Assembly (NCBI RefSeq): GCF_014486675.1
Contig: NZ_JACTAC010000013.1
Coordinates: 1 to 54,605 of the forward strand
Origin: Flavobacterium macrobrachii
GTDB lineage: Bacteria; Bacteroidota; Bacteroidia; Flavobacteriales; Flavobacteriaceae
DNA length: 54,605 nucleotides
Reading direction: 5' to 3'
Made by a program: the position numbers and the translations under genes. Below are positions 45,854-53,935 of the stretch, one piece after another. Within the stretch, counting starts at the first letter, position 1. Each line of letters opens with the position of its first letter. The notes beneath the pieces were generated by a model. It saw only the letters and a program-made list of their open reading frames with translations. It ran no database searches and was not told where the DNA came from.

Positions 45854-46204
45854 ATGAATGCAATTGAAACGCCATTGCAATGGTCAGAATTTGAACGAGT
45901 AGAAATGCGTATTGGAACCATTTTAGAAGTAAATGATTTCCCCGAAGCTAGAAAACCTGCTTTTCAATTGTTGATTGATTTTGGTTCGGCAATTGGAAAA
46001 AAAAAATCTTCAGCACAAATCACAAAACGATATACTAAAGAAGATTTGGTTGGAAAGCAAATTATAGCCGTTGTCAATTTTCCTAGAAAACAAATTGGAA
46101 CATTTATGAGCGAATGCTTGGTTTTAGGTTCTGTTGGAGATAATAATGATATTGTTTTGTTGACTTCGGATATAAAAGTTGAAAATGGACTGAGAATAGG
46201 TTAG
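45854..46204 (+). CDS. csaA: CsaA-like tRNA-binding domain protein
   Basis: The 116-residue protein is a stand-alone EMAP II/tRNA-binding OB-fold like CsaA (usual length 110-120). Characteristic are FERVEMRIGTILEVNDFPEARKPAFQLLIDFG, SAQITKRYTKEDLVGKQIIAVVNFPRKQIG and SECLVLG. CsaA dimers bind tRNA and were also reported to act as an export chaperone in Bacillus. The stop overlaps the end of the convergent small membrane protein gene by four bases. Confidence 0.92.
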   Translation: MNAIETPLQWSEFERVEMRIGTILEVNDFPEARKPAFQLLIDFGSAIGKKKSSAQITKRYTKEDLVGKQIIAVVNFPRKQIGTFMSECLVLGSVGDNNDIVLLTSDIKVENGLRIG

Positions 46205-46419
46205 TTCTGTCTATTTTTTCTTTTTTGTGCCATATACATATTGAAAATGGATAATAGAATAAAAAGCACTGGAACTATAAAGTAACTTTTTCGTTCATCC
46301 ATTGAGTTTTCGGCTTTGGCAACTTGGTAATTTTCATAAATGATGTAAATCCAAAAAGCAATACAAATCGAATTGATAATGATGCTGTGTTTGTTTAGAA
46401 ACGCTAGAATTTTTTGCAT
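46201..46419 (-). CDS. Small two-helix membrane protein, unknown
   Basis: The 72-residue protein has two predicted membrane helices (about 12-30, SIIINSICIAFWIYIIYE, and about 47-63, YFIVPVLFILLSIFNMYMA), a polar hairpin between them (NYQVAKAENSMDERKS) and a basic C-terminus (KRKNRQN). It looks like a helical hairpin with both ends in the cytoplasm. I do not recognise the family. A terminator separates it from the DUF3276 gene upstream, so it must have its own promoter or depend on readthrough. Confidence 0.7.
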   Translation of the reverse strand: MQKILAFLNKHSIIINSICIAFWIYIIYENYQVAKAENSMDERKSYFIVPVLFILLSIFNMYMAQKRKNRQN

Positions 46420-46431
46420 AATGATATGTTG

Positions 46432-46466
46432 AAAAAAAAGCCCAAAAATTACTATTTTGGGCTTTT
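46432..46466 (-). terminator. Terminator after the DUF3276 gene
   Basis: AAAAGCCCAAAA (46436-46447) pairs with TTTTGGGCTTTT (46455-46466). The minus strand has an eight-T run after the stem. It lies 18 bases after the DUF3276 stop. Confidence 0.85.
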
Positions 46467-46483
46467 GCGGTTAAATTTATATT

Positions 46484-46861
46484 TTAAATATCGTCAAAAT
46501 CGATATCGGTAAAACTTTTTTCAGAAGCGGTAGTTTCGCTTGTAGTTTCTTGATAATATTCTTTTTTGAAGTCTTTTTGGTGCCTTTCAGAAATTACTTC
46601 TTCGCCTTTTTGATTTAAAACATACGATGTCATTTCGCCTAATATTTCAGTAAATGCTGCAAAATCTTCTTTGTACAAATAGATTTTGTGTTTTTTGAAA
46701 TGAAACGAACCATCTTCTTCTGTAAATTTTTTACTTTCGGTAATGGTTACATAATAATCGTCGGCTTTTGTGGCTCTTACATCAAAGAAATAAGTTCTTC
46801 TTCCTGCTCTTAAAACTTTAGAAAAAATTTCATCTTTTTCTAACATATCATTTTCTCTCAT
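46484..46861 (-). CDS. DUF3276 / PUR-alpha-like nucleic-acid-binding protein
   Basis: From ATG 46861 (MRENDMLEKDEIFSKVL) the protein has 125 residues, the usual length. An open extension to 46924 (MVTKNLPFLNN) begins seven bases after the ABC transporter stop codon and I consider it non-coding. The core EIFSKVLRAGRRTYFFDVRATKADDYYVTITESKK, then HKIYLYKEDFAAFTEILGEM, is the PUR repeat fold of the DUF3276 family. Bacterial relatives such as Borrelia BpuR bind single-stranded DNA and RNA. The acidic C-terminus (SFTDIDFDDI) is typical. Downstream of the ABC exporter gene on the same strand, and so perhaps cotranscribed with it. Confidence 0.9.
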   Translation of the reverse strand: MRENDMLEKDEIFSKVLRAGRRTYFFDVRATKADDYYVTITESKKFTEEDGSFHFKKHKIYLYKEDFAAFTEILGEMTSYVLNQKGEEVISERHQKDFKKEYYQETTSETTASEKSFTDIDFDDI

Positions 46862-46931
46862 ATTCTTTCGGTCAATTAATTGTGTTTCTGTATTGTTCAA
46901 AAATGGTAAATTTTTTGTTACCAAGCAACAT

Positions 46932-48689
46932 TTAATTTAATTCTTTTTCCGAAAGTTGTTTCAAATAAAGCTCGGCATAATAACCTTCTTCGTTTATTAA
47001 TTGATTATGAGAACCTTCTTGGATAATTTTTCCTTCGTCGAGAATAATGATTTTATCCGCATTTTTAGCAGATGAAACTCTGTGGCTAACAATAATTGTA
47101 GTTTTATCTTTAGAAATTTGAAGTAAGTTGTTCAAAATTTGTTCTTCGGTTTCAGTATCAACAGCCGATAGACAATCGTCAAAAAGGAGAATTTCAGGAT
47201 TTTTGATAATTGCTCTGGCAATAGAAACACGCTGTTTTTGTCCGCCAGAAAGTGTAATTCCTCTTTCGCCAAGAACAGTTTCATATTGGTTGTTGAAATT
47301 CATGATATTATCGTGAACAACGGCTTGTTTTGCAGCAGTAAACACTTCTTCATCGGTAGCATTCTCTTTTCCAAATTTGATGTTATTCTTGATACTATCT
47401 GAAAATAAAAAAGCATCTTGAGGAACAATTCCAATGCTGTTCCGTAAATCATATAAATTGACTTGGTCGATATTTTTTTTGTCTATTAAAATGTTTCCAT
47501 TTTTAATATCATACATTCTAGTTATTAACGAAAGTAATGTTGATTTTCCAGAACCCGTTTTGCCTAAAACGGCTAAAGTTTCTCCTTTTTTAATGGTAAA
47601 CGAAATGTTATCCAATGCTGTAATTTCGGTATCTTCATAGGTAAAAGTCACGTTTTTAAATTGAATTTCACCATTAATGATTGAGTTTTCGGTGGTTTTA
47701 TTCTTTATTTCAGGTTGCACTTTTAGAAATTCGTTAATTCTTTTTTGTGATGCTTCAGCTTCTTGAACTAATGATGAAACCCAACCGATAGAAGCAACTG
47801 GCCAAGTTAACATGTTTACGTAGAGAATAAATTCGGCAATGGTTCCAATGCTTTTTATCGTTCCATCAATGTACATCATTCCACCAAAATAGATAACCAC
47901 TAAATTACTAACACCAATCAATGCAATCATCAACGGACCAAAAAGCGATTGTACTTTAGCTAAATCCATGCTTTTGGTTTTACTTTCGTTAGCCAAATCG
48001 ACCATGTTTTTTTGGTATTGATTTTCTAATGCATAGGCTTTAACTACTCGAACTCCAGAGAAAATTTCTTGGGTAAAACTCGATATTTTGGATAAATATT
48101 GTTGGAAAGTTGTACTTCTAACGTTGATTTCAGTACTAAGTTTGAATATAATATACGATAATAGTGGCAAAGGCAAAATAGTATATAATGTTAATCTTGG
48201 CGAAACATTATACATATAAATTATCACGATGGCAAAACGAATTACAGTGTTAATCGTGTACATCACCGCTGGTCCAACATACATTCTAACTTTCCCAACA
48301 TCTTCACTAATTCTACTCATTAAATCGCCAGTTCTATTGCGTTTATAGAAGTTTTGGTCTAACTCTTCATAATGTTTGAAGACTTCGTTTTTTAGGTCAA
48401 ATTCTACGTGACGCGACATTACAATTAAGGTTTGGCGCATCAAAAAAGTCAAAACTCCAGCAACCAAAGTTGTGCCAACTATTAAAAGAATGTTGTTGAT
48501 TAATTCTACTTTAATTACATCGGTCCCAACATTATTTTTATTGAAATCTTCAATTGCTTTAAAAGAGCTACTGATAAGCTTTGGTGTAAACAGCGAAAAA
48601 ATTTGTGCTACTATTGTAATAAAAATACCTAAAAGGAAGTGGTATTTGTATTTGATAAAATATTTATTTAGATATTGAAGTTCTTTCAT
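46932..48689 (-). CDS. ABC exporter, fused permease and ATPase
   Basis: The 585-residue protein is a half-size ABC exporter. Six membrane helices fill about 18-310. The ATPase domain (about 340-580) has Walker A LAVLGKTGSGKST, signature LSGGQKQRVSIARAI, Walker B EILLFDDCLSAVD with the D-loop, and the switch His in TTIIVSHRVSS. It should dimerise and export a lipid, drug or peptide. Sequence does not separate MsbA-type from multidrug-type. It lies upstream of DUF3276 and is divergent from the amino-acid dehydrogenase gene. Confidence 0.93.
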   Translation of the reverse strand: MKELQYLNKYFIKYKYHFLLGIFITIVAQIFSLFTPKLISSSFKAIEDFNKNNVGTDVIKVELINNILLIVGTTLVAGVLTFLMRQTLIVMSRHVEFDLKNEVFKHYEELDQNFYKRNRTGDLMSRISEDVGKVRMYVGPAVMYTINTVIRFAIVIIYMYNVSPRLTLYTILPLPLLSYIIFKLSTEINVRSTTFQQYLSKISSFTQEIFSGVRVVKAYALENQYQKNMVDLANESKTKSMDLAKVQSLFGPLMIALIGVSNLVVIYFGGMMYIDGTIKSIGTIAEFILYVNMLTWPVASIGWVSSLVQEAEASQKRINEFLKVQPEIKNKTTENSIINGEIQFKNVTFTYEDTEITALDNISFTIKKGETLAVLGKTGSGKSTLLSLITRMYDIKNGNILIDKKNIDQVNLYDLRNSIGIVPQDAFLFSDSIKNNIKFGKENATDEEVFTAAKQAVVHDNIMNFNNQYETVLGERGITLSGGQKQRVSIARAIIKNPEILLFDDCLSAVDTETEEQILNNLLQISKDKTTIIVSHRVSSAKNADKIIILDEGKIIQEGSHNQLINEEGYYAELYLKQLSEKELN

Positions 48690-48835
48690 CTTTTTATGGC
48701 GAAAATCTAATAAAATTAATTAAAAACAGTTAAAATTATATTAAAAATATAAATATTAAATTCGTATTTATTGTTGATTTTACTAACAAATTCATAATTA
48801 TTATCGATATGAATGCATTTTATTGAATAAAATGC

Positions 48836-48843
48836 TAAATTTG
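48836..48843 (+). promoter_or_regulatory. -7 promoter element of the amino-acid dehydrogenase gene
   Basis: TAAATTTG matches TAnnTTTG, 48 bases before the ATG at 48892. The TTG element at the optimal spacing is missing. Confidence 0.45.
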
Positions 48844-48891
48844 CCTATTGTTTTTAGGAAATGCTAAAAATACCAATTTAATTAAATTTTT

Positions 48892-49998
48892 ATGACTTCA
48901 GAAATTACAACCCCAGTCGAGTTAAAAAAAATGGATCCAGTATTTGGACAATTATCATTTGATAATCACGAGCAAATTGTTTTTTGTCATGACAAAGATA
49001 CGGGTTTAAAGGCAATAATTGGTATTCATAATACAGTTATGGGACCAGCTTTGGGCGGAACAAGAATGTGGAAATATGCAAATGAATGGGAAGCTTTGAA
49101 TGATGTATTACGACTTTCTCGTGGAATGACTTATAAATCAGCAATTACAGGTTTAAATCTTGGTGGTGGAAAGGCCGTTATCATTGGCGACTCTAAACTA
49201 GATAAAACTCCAGAAATGATTACAAAGTTTGGTGAATTTGTGAATTCATTAAGCGGAAAATACATCACTGCAGAAGACGTTGGAACAACTACCGAAGATA
49301 TGGACAGAATTAGCTTGGTTACTAATCATGTAACAGGTATTTCGGTTGAAAAAGGCGGTTCAGGAAATCCTTCTCCAGTAACAGCTTATGGTGTTTATAT
49401 GGGAATGAAAGCTGCAGCTAAATACCAATTTGGTTCTGATAACCTTGGAGGAAAAAAAGTTTTAGTTCAAGGAACAGGACATGTTGGTGAAACTTTGATT
49501 AGCTATTTAAGAAAAGAAGGAGCAGAGGTTTTTGTTTCGGATATTCACCAAGATAAAATGGAAAACATGGTTTCTAACTATGGTGCCAAAATATTTACAG
49601 GTGCTGATTTGTACAGTGCTGATGTTGATATTTATTCGCCATGTGCTTTAGGAGCAACAATTAATGACGATACCGTATATAAAATCAATGCAAAAGTAAT
49701 TGCTGGTGCTGCAAACAATCAGTTGGCTGTAGAATCAGTTCACGGAAAAATCCTTAGAGAAAGAGGAATTGCTTATGCACCAGATTTCTTGATTAACGCT
49801 GGAGGAATTATCAATGTGTATGGTGAAATCGTGAAATACCAAGAAGGTGAAGCGATTAGAAGAACTGAAAACATCTATAATACAACTTTAGAAATTTTCA
49901 ATTTTGCAGATGTAAACAATATGACTACGCAACAAGCTGCTATGCAAATTGCTGAAAACAGAATTGAACAAAGAAGAAAAGAAAACGCTACTAAATAA
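48892..49998 (+). CDS. Leucine/phenylalanine/valine-type amino-acid dehydrogenase
   Basis: The 368-residue protein is an ELFV dehydrogenase of the leucine-dehydrogenase size class. Lys82 (GMTYKSAITGLNLGGGK) and Lys94 (GGGKAVI) are spaced as in known leucine dehydrogenases. TAEDVGTTTEDMDRISLVT is the second substrate block, and KVLVQGTGHVGETLISYLRKEGAEVFVSD (about 190-218) is the NAD-binding Rossmann turn. It reversibly deaminates branched-chain or aromatic amino acids to 2-oxo acids with NAD. Substrate choice among Leu, Val and Phe is not determined. It is followed by the nusB group. Confidence 0.93.
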   Translation: MTSEITTPVELKKMDPVFGQLSFDNHEQIVFCHDKDTGLKAIIGIHNTVMGPALGGTRMWKYANEWEALNDVLRLSRGMTYKSAITGLNLGGGKAVIIGDSKLDKTPEMITKFGEFVNSLSGKYITAEDVGTTTEDMDRISLVTNHVTGISVEKGGSGNPSPVTAYGVYMGMKAAAKYQFGSDNLGGKKVLVQGTGHVGETLISYLRKEGAEVFVSDIHQDKMENMVSNYGAKIFTGADLYSADVDIYSPCALGATINDDTVYKINAKVIAGAANNQLAVESVHGKILRERGIAYAPDFLINAGGIINVYGEIVKYQEGEAIRRTENIYNTTLEIFNFADVNNMTTQQAAMQIAENRIEQRRKENATK

Positions 49999-50020
49999 CG
50001 GTAGTTTTTTAAAATAATAC

Positions 50021-50028
50021 TATTTTTG
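50021..50028 (+). promoter_or_regulatory. -7 promoter element of the nusB-DUF1573-yajC operon
   Basis: TATTTTTG matches TAnnTTTG. It is followed at once by the hairpin at 50029-50055, and the nusB start is 50 bases downstream. Confidence 0.5.
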
Positions 50029-50055
50029 CAACGCGAAAGATTTTCTTTCGCGTTG
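50029..50055 (+). promoter_or_regulatory. Perfect hairpin in the nusB leader
   Basis: CAACGCGAAAGA (50029-50040) and TCTTTCGCGTTG (50044-50055) form a 12-bp stem with a TTT loop. It starts just after the -7 box, so it would be at the extreme 5' end of the nusB mRNA. There is no T-run immediately after it, which speaks against a simple terminator of the upstream gene. Confidence 0.6.
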
Positions 50056-50078
50056 TTAATTTTTAAAAGTTCTTACAG

Positions 50079-51017
50079 GTGTTAAACAGAAGACATATTC
50101 GTGTAAAAGTGATGCAATCTATTTATGCAATGCATCAAAAAAATTCAGATGAAATAGAAAAAGAAGAGAAATTCTTGTATCATAGCATTGATAACATTCT
50201 CGATTTATATCTTATAATGGTTTCTTCATTGATTGAAATTAAAAAAAAGGAAGTTGTTTTTCTTGAAACTTCAAGTAAAAAACACCTTGCAACACCCGAA
50301 GAAAAAAATCCTAATAAAAAGTTTATCAATAATGCTGTTCTTCAAATTTTAGAAGAAAGCAACTCCATTAGTATTTCACTTGAAACTAGAAAAATCAATA
50401 ACTGGTCGATGAACGATGACTATATTTTGATTTTATTAAATGAAGTTAAAAAAAGTGAATTGTATCAAAATTATATGCAAACCAAAACTTCAACTTTTGA
50501 AGAAGACAAGCAGTTTGTAGTTGACTTATTTACTGAAGTTATTGCGCCAAATGATAAATTATACGAATATTTGGAAGACAATAAACTAACTTGGATTGAT
50601 GATATACCAATGGTAAATACTCAAATTCAAAAACAATTGCGTCAAATTAAAGAAGGCGACGAATTTAGAGTGCCAAAATTGTATAAAGACCAAGAAGACA
50701 AAGAGTTTGTTAGTCTTTTATTCCGAAAAACAGTGCTAAACGAAATAGAATTAGCAAAGGAATATATCGATAAAACACCAAATTGGGATTCGGAACGAAT
50801 TGCTGAAATCGATACCATTATTTTGAAGATGGCAATTTGTGAGTTTTTGAAGTTTCCATCCATTCCTGTAAAAGTTACCATTAATGAATATCTTGAATTA
50901 GCTAAAGAATATTCAACACCAAAAAGTAGTATTTTCATCAACGGAATTTTGGATAATTTAGTAAAAGATTTTACCAATGACGGTAAAATGAAAAAATCAG
51001 GAAGAGGTTTATTATAA
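50079..51017 (+). CDS. nusB: Transcription antitermination protein NusB (long form)
   Basis: The 312-residue protein starts with GTG at 50079 (GTGTTAAACAGAAGACAT). The NusB helical fold is split: MLNRRHIRVKVMQSIYAMHQ at the N-terminus and the conserved core at about 190-300 (FVSLLFRKTVLNEIELAKEYIDKTPNWDSERIAEIDTIILKMAICEFL and PVKVTINEYLELAKEYSTPKSSIFINGILDNLVKD). Between them is a 150-residue insertion rich in helices. Typical NusB is about 140 residues, so this is the long Bacteroidetes form. It acts with NusE in rRNA antitermination. It leads the nusB-DUF1573-yajC cluster. Confidence 0.94.
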   Translation: MLNRRHIRVKVMQSIYAMHQKNSDEIEKEEKFLYHSIDNILDLYLIMVSSLIEIKKKEVVFLETSSKKHLATPEEKNPNKKFINNAVLQILEESNSISISLETRKINNWSMNDDYILILLNEVKKSELYQNYMQTKTSTFEEDKQFVVDLFTEVIAPNDKLYEYLEDNKLTWIDDIPMVNTQIQKQLRQIKEGDEFRVPKLYKDQEDKEFVSLLFRKTVLNEIELAKEYIDKTPNWDSERIAEIDTIILKMAICEFLKFPSIPVKVTINEYLELAKEYSTPKSSIFINGILDNLVKDFTNDGKMKKSGRGLL

Positions 51018-51029
51018 ATAAATATTATT

Positions 51030-51545
51030 ATGTTAAGAAAAATTAGAATAATTGCTGTTTTTAGTTTAGCAATTTTAGGAGCATCATGTAAAAATGAAAA
51101 TAAAGCTGATGAAGCTAATTCAAATGTTCAACAAGAACAGCCTGTAGTCAATGGAAGTGGTAAAACAACTTCTGAAGATTTTCAAAATCAGAGTATAAAA
51201 TTTCCAAAACCAGTAGATGGTAAATATCCCGTAATTACGTTTAAAGAAACCGAATTTGATTTTGGAGATATTGAGCAAGGTGATAAAGTAGAGCATACTT
51301 TTGAATTCACTAATACAGGCGAAGCCAATTTGATTATTGCTGATGCAAAGGCTTCATGCGGTTGTACAGTTCCAGAATATCCTAAAAATGAATATATTAA
51401 ACCAGGCGATACAGGGAAAATTAAAGTTACCTTTGATTCAGCAAGAAAAGTTGGTAAAACTTCGAAAACAATTACAATAATTTGTAATACAGAAAAAGGT
51501 ACAGAATTATTAACAATAAAAACAACTATTAAAGTAGCTGGTTAA
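51030..51545 (+). CDS. DUF1573 lipoprotein
   Basis: The 171-residue precursor has a lipoprotein signal (AILGASC, Cys20), a disordered Asn/Gln/Glu-rich stretch to about residue 50, then a DUF1573 beta-sandwich (about 65-170): KETEFDFGDIEQGDKVEHTFEFTNTGEANLIIADAKASCGCTVP, with the CGC motif, and KVTFDSARKVGKTSKTITI. The fold is ASH/MSP-like. Function unknown. It lies 12 bases after nusB. Confidence 0.9.
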   Translation: MLRKIRIIAVFSLAILGASCKNENKADEANSNVQQEQPVVNGSGKTTSEDFQNQSIKFPKPVDGKYPVITFKETEFDFGDIEQGDKVEHTFEFTNTGEANLIIADAKASCGCTVPEYPKNEYIKPGDTGKIKVTFDSARKVGKTSKTITIICNTEKGTELLTIKTTIKVAG

Positions 51546-51571
51546 TAAGCTATTTATTAAAACAAACAATT

Positions 51572-51847
51572 ATGGAAAATTTACAACAATTTTTGCCTTT
51601 TTTATTAATCATCGTGGTGATGTACTTCTTTATGATTAGACCACAACAAAAGAAAATAAAACAAGAAAAAGAATTTGAATCGTCTTTAAAAGTAGGTGAT
51701 AAAATCATCACTAAAAGCGGACTTCACGGAAAAGTTTCCGAATTAGCAGAAACAACTGTAGTTATTGAAACCATGTCTGGAAAATTAAAAATGGAACGTT
51801 CAGCTATTTCATTAGAATTAACTGCTGCTTTGAATAAGAAAGCATAA
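51572..51847 (+). CDS. yajC: Preprotein translocase subunit YajC
   Basis: The 91-residue protein has one N-terminal membrane helix (FLPFLLIIVVMYFFMIRPQQKK, about 8-29) and a cytoplasmic domain LKVGDKIITKSGLHGKVSELAETTVVIETMSG, the YajC signature. YajC joins SecDF in the Sec translocon accessory complex. It is 26 bases after the DUF1573 gene. A strong terminator follows. Confidence 0.95.
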   Translation: MENLQQFLPFLLIIVVMYFFMIRPQQKKIKQEKEFESSLKVGDKIITKSGLHGKVSELAETTVVIETMSGKLKMERSAISLELTAALNKKA

Positions 51848-51866
51848 GTATATAAATTCAAAATTT

Positions 51867-51911
51867 AAAATCCCAAATTCCAAGTAAAGATATGGAATTT
51901 GGGATTTTTTT
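51867..51911. terminator. Bidirectional terminator between yajC and pepT
   Basis: AAAATCCCAAATTCCA (51867-51882) pairs with TGGAATTTGGGATTTT (51893-51908), followed by a T-run on the plus strand and A/T-rich on the minus side. Confidence 0.9.
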
Positions 51912-51932
51912 ATTTTAAAATAAACGAAAGAT

Positions 51933-53207
51933 TTATTTTTTCTTTTTACTCTTCTTCTTTTTAGAAAAATCAGTTGTTGCGGTTAGTTGCGCAATTTTCA
52001 CAATTACTTCTACTGCTTTTTGCATACTTTCTACCGGAACATATTCGTATTTTCCGTGGAAATTATGTCCGCCAGCAAAAATGTTTGGACAAGGTAATCC
52101 CATATAAGATAATCGACAACCGTCAGTTCCGCCACGGATTGGTTTTATTAATGGTTTTATGCCTAAGCTTTTCATAGCTTTTTCAGCTAAATCAACTATG
52201 AACATTACAGGTTCAACTTTTTCTTTCATGTTGTAATACTGATCTTTGATTTCGCAGATTGCAATGTCTTCGCCAAATTGTTTTTTGTATTCTTTGTTGA
52301 TTTTCTTGACAATTTTATGAACCAATTCTTTTCGCTTAGTGAACTTTTTCATGTCGTGGTCACGAATGATTAATTCCAATTTTGTTTCTTCAATGCTTCC
52401 TGTTAGTCCAGTAACGTGGAAAAAACCATCATAACCTTTGGTTTCTTGTGGTGTTTCGCCTTTTGGTAATTCGTTGATAAAATCATTGGCAATTAGCATC
52501 GAATTAATCATTTTTCCTTTGGCATAACCAGGATGAACCGATTTTCCTTTGAAAGTTATTTTCACTCCAGCGGCATTGAAATTTTCATATTCCAATTCGC
52601 CAATTTGGCTTCCGTCCATGGTGTAAGCCCATTCGGCACCAAATTTTTCTACGTCAAATAAATCGGCACCGCGACCAATTTCTTCATCAGGAGTGAAGCA
52701 AATTCTGATTTTTCCGTGTTTGATTTCAGGATTGTTGATTAGGAATTCCATTGCGGTAACAATTTCGGTAATTCCGGCTTTGTCATCGGCGCCTAGAAGT
52801 GTTAAACCATTGGTGGTGATTAGCGTTTGTCCTTTGTATTGTAGTAAATCTTTAAAGTAGTTTGGCGAAAGCACGATGTTGTTTTCTTTGTTTAAAAGAA
52901 TATCGCCACCATCATAGTTTTCAATGACTTGGGGTTGAACATTGGCACCCGTAAAATCGGGAGTTGTGTCAAAATGAGCCACGAAACCAATCGTTGGAAC
53001 TTCGTGTTCAACATTAGAAGGTAAAGTTGCCATAACATAGGAATGTTTGTCAATGGTAACGTCTTCCAAGCCGATGACTTTTAGTTCTTCGACTAGTTTA
53101 TGGGCTAAATTCCATTGTTTTTCTGTGCTTGGTGTTGTTGTTGAATTTGGATCCGATTCAGTATCGATGGTTACATAACTGATGAAGCGATTGATAATAT
53201 CTTGCAT
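51933..53207 (-). CDS. pepT: Peptidase T (tripeptide aminopeptidase) with Lys-rich tail
   Basis: The 424-residue protein is an M20B metallopeptidase. Zinc ligands and catalytic residues: His78 and Asp80 in [11 protein letters not shown], Asp in [15 protein letters not shown] (about 140), the Glu-Glu pair in [14 protein letters not shown] (about 175-177) and the His near the C-terminus in [14 protein letters not shown] (about 384). The dimerisation domain is at about 205-320 ([16 protein letters not shown]). It releases N-terminal residues from tripeptides. The last residues [11 protein letters not shown] form an unusual basic tail. A minus-strand TATCTTTG (53224-53231) is the likely -7 element. 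Confidence 0.95.
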   Translation of the reverse strand: MQDIINRFISYVTIDTESDPNSTTTPSTEKQWNLAHKLVEELKVIGLEDVTIDKHSYVMATLPSNVEHEVPTIGFVAHFDTTPDFTGANVQPQVIENYDGGDILLNKENNIVLSPNYFKDLLQYKGQTLITTNGLTLLGADDKAGITEIVTAMEFLINNPEIKHGKIRICFTPDEEIGRGADLFDVEKFGAEWAYTMDGSQIGELEYENFNAAGVKITFKGKSVHPGYAKGKMINSMLIANDFINELPKGETPQETKGYDGFFHVTGLTGSIEETKLELIIRDHDMKKFTKRKELVHKIVKKINKEYKKQFGEDIAICEIKDQYYNMKEKVEPVMFIVDLAEKAMKSLGIKPLIKPIRGGTDGCRLSYMGLPCPNIFAGGHNFHGKYEYVPVESMQKAVEVIVKIAQLTATTDFSKKKKSKKKK

Positions 53208-53223
53208 TGTAAATTGTTTTTAG

Positions 53224-53231
53224 CAAAGATA
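53224..53231 (-). promoter_or_regulatory. -7 promoter element of pepT
   Basis: Minus-strand TATCTTTG matches the consensus, 16 bases before the ATG at 53207. No TTG at the optimal spacing. Confidence 0.5.
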
Positions 53232-53254
53232 ATTAAAATCACTTTAGACTGCAT

Positions 53255-53743
53255 TTAAAATGGGGTTGGTTTTACTTCTTTTGTATTGATAGCGGATACT
53301 TTGTTTTGGGCATTTACAACTACATATAGTTCTCGTTTGTAAAGTTTTTTTTCATAGTTTATATCATAGCGAAAGGTATATTCGTCGAGGATTTTGTTGT
53401 GTTTTATGTCGAGAAGCTTTAATCCAAGGAATTTACCGTTGCGTTGGTTTATTTTTTTGCAGGTAGTGGCTATTTTTTGTGGTGTAGCGTTTGCAATGAC
53501 TTTATCTGTAGCTTCGGATTTAGAAAAGGCTTTGAAGGTTGAGGTATTGCAGGTTTCGAGTAGGCGAGTGCCCAGGTTGTAGGCTCTATCGCTCTTTATT
53601 TTGTCCACTTCGTTTGGTGCAATTGTACTGATGGTTTCTGTGGTGGTAGTTTCTGTGGGGTTGTTGCTGTTGTCTAGGGTTGTTTTTTTTGATTTGCAGG
53701 CAGCAAGGGTTATTATGGTTAGGAATAAAAGGACTTTTTTCAT
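53255..53743 (-). CDS. Lipoprotein of unknown function
   Basis: The 162-residue precursor has a lipoprotein signal MKKVLLFLTIITLAAC (Cys16), a Ser/Thr/Lys/Asn-rich stretch and a globular region at about 50-162: DKIKSDRAYNLGTRLLETCNTSTFK, CKKINQRNGKFLGLKLLDIKHNKILDEY and LYVVVNAQNKVSAINT. The helix-then-sheet order resembles a cystatin/NTF2-like or DUF3887-like fold, but I cannot name the family. It lies upstream of pepT on the same strand, 47 bases away. Confidence 0.8.
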   Translation of the reverse strand: MKKVLLFLTIITLAACKSKKTTLDNSNNPTETTTTETISTIAPNEVDKIKSDRAYNLGTRLLETCNTSTFKAFSKSEATDKVIANATPQKIATTCKKINQRNGKFLGLKLLDIKHNKILDEYTFRYDINYEKKLYKRELYVVVNAQNKVSAINTKEVKPTPF

Positions 53744-53859
53744 GCTTTTTTGTTTTAAAAATTTAAAGTTCTTTAAATTTTATAGAAAAAGGAAGTGGTT
53801 TAACATTTAGTAAACGTTTTTTATTGCTGGTTTTTGGTCTGTTTTTATAGTTTGATGTG

Positions 53860-53935
53860 TTGATGAAAGAAGTAAGAGGTAAGAAGCAAGAAGCAAGAGG
53901 AAAGAAGCAAGAAGCAAGAGGTAAGAAGATAAGGC
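53860..53935. repeat. AAGAAGCAAGAAGCAAGAGG microsatellite
   Basis: A purine-rich stretch iterates GAAGTAAGAGGTAAGAAGC and AAGAAGCAAGAGG several times. It borders the larger minisatellite. Low-complexity repeats of this kind are common between flavobacterial genes. Confidence 0.6.

Noticed and set aside
46862..46924. 21-residue N-terminal extension of the DUF3276 protein
   Set aside because: Family members start at the MRENDML-like position. The extension sits in the short gap after the ABC transporter gene.
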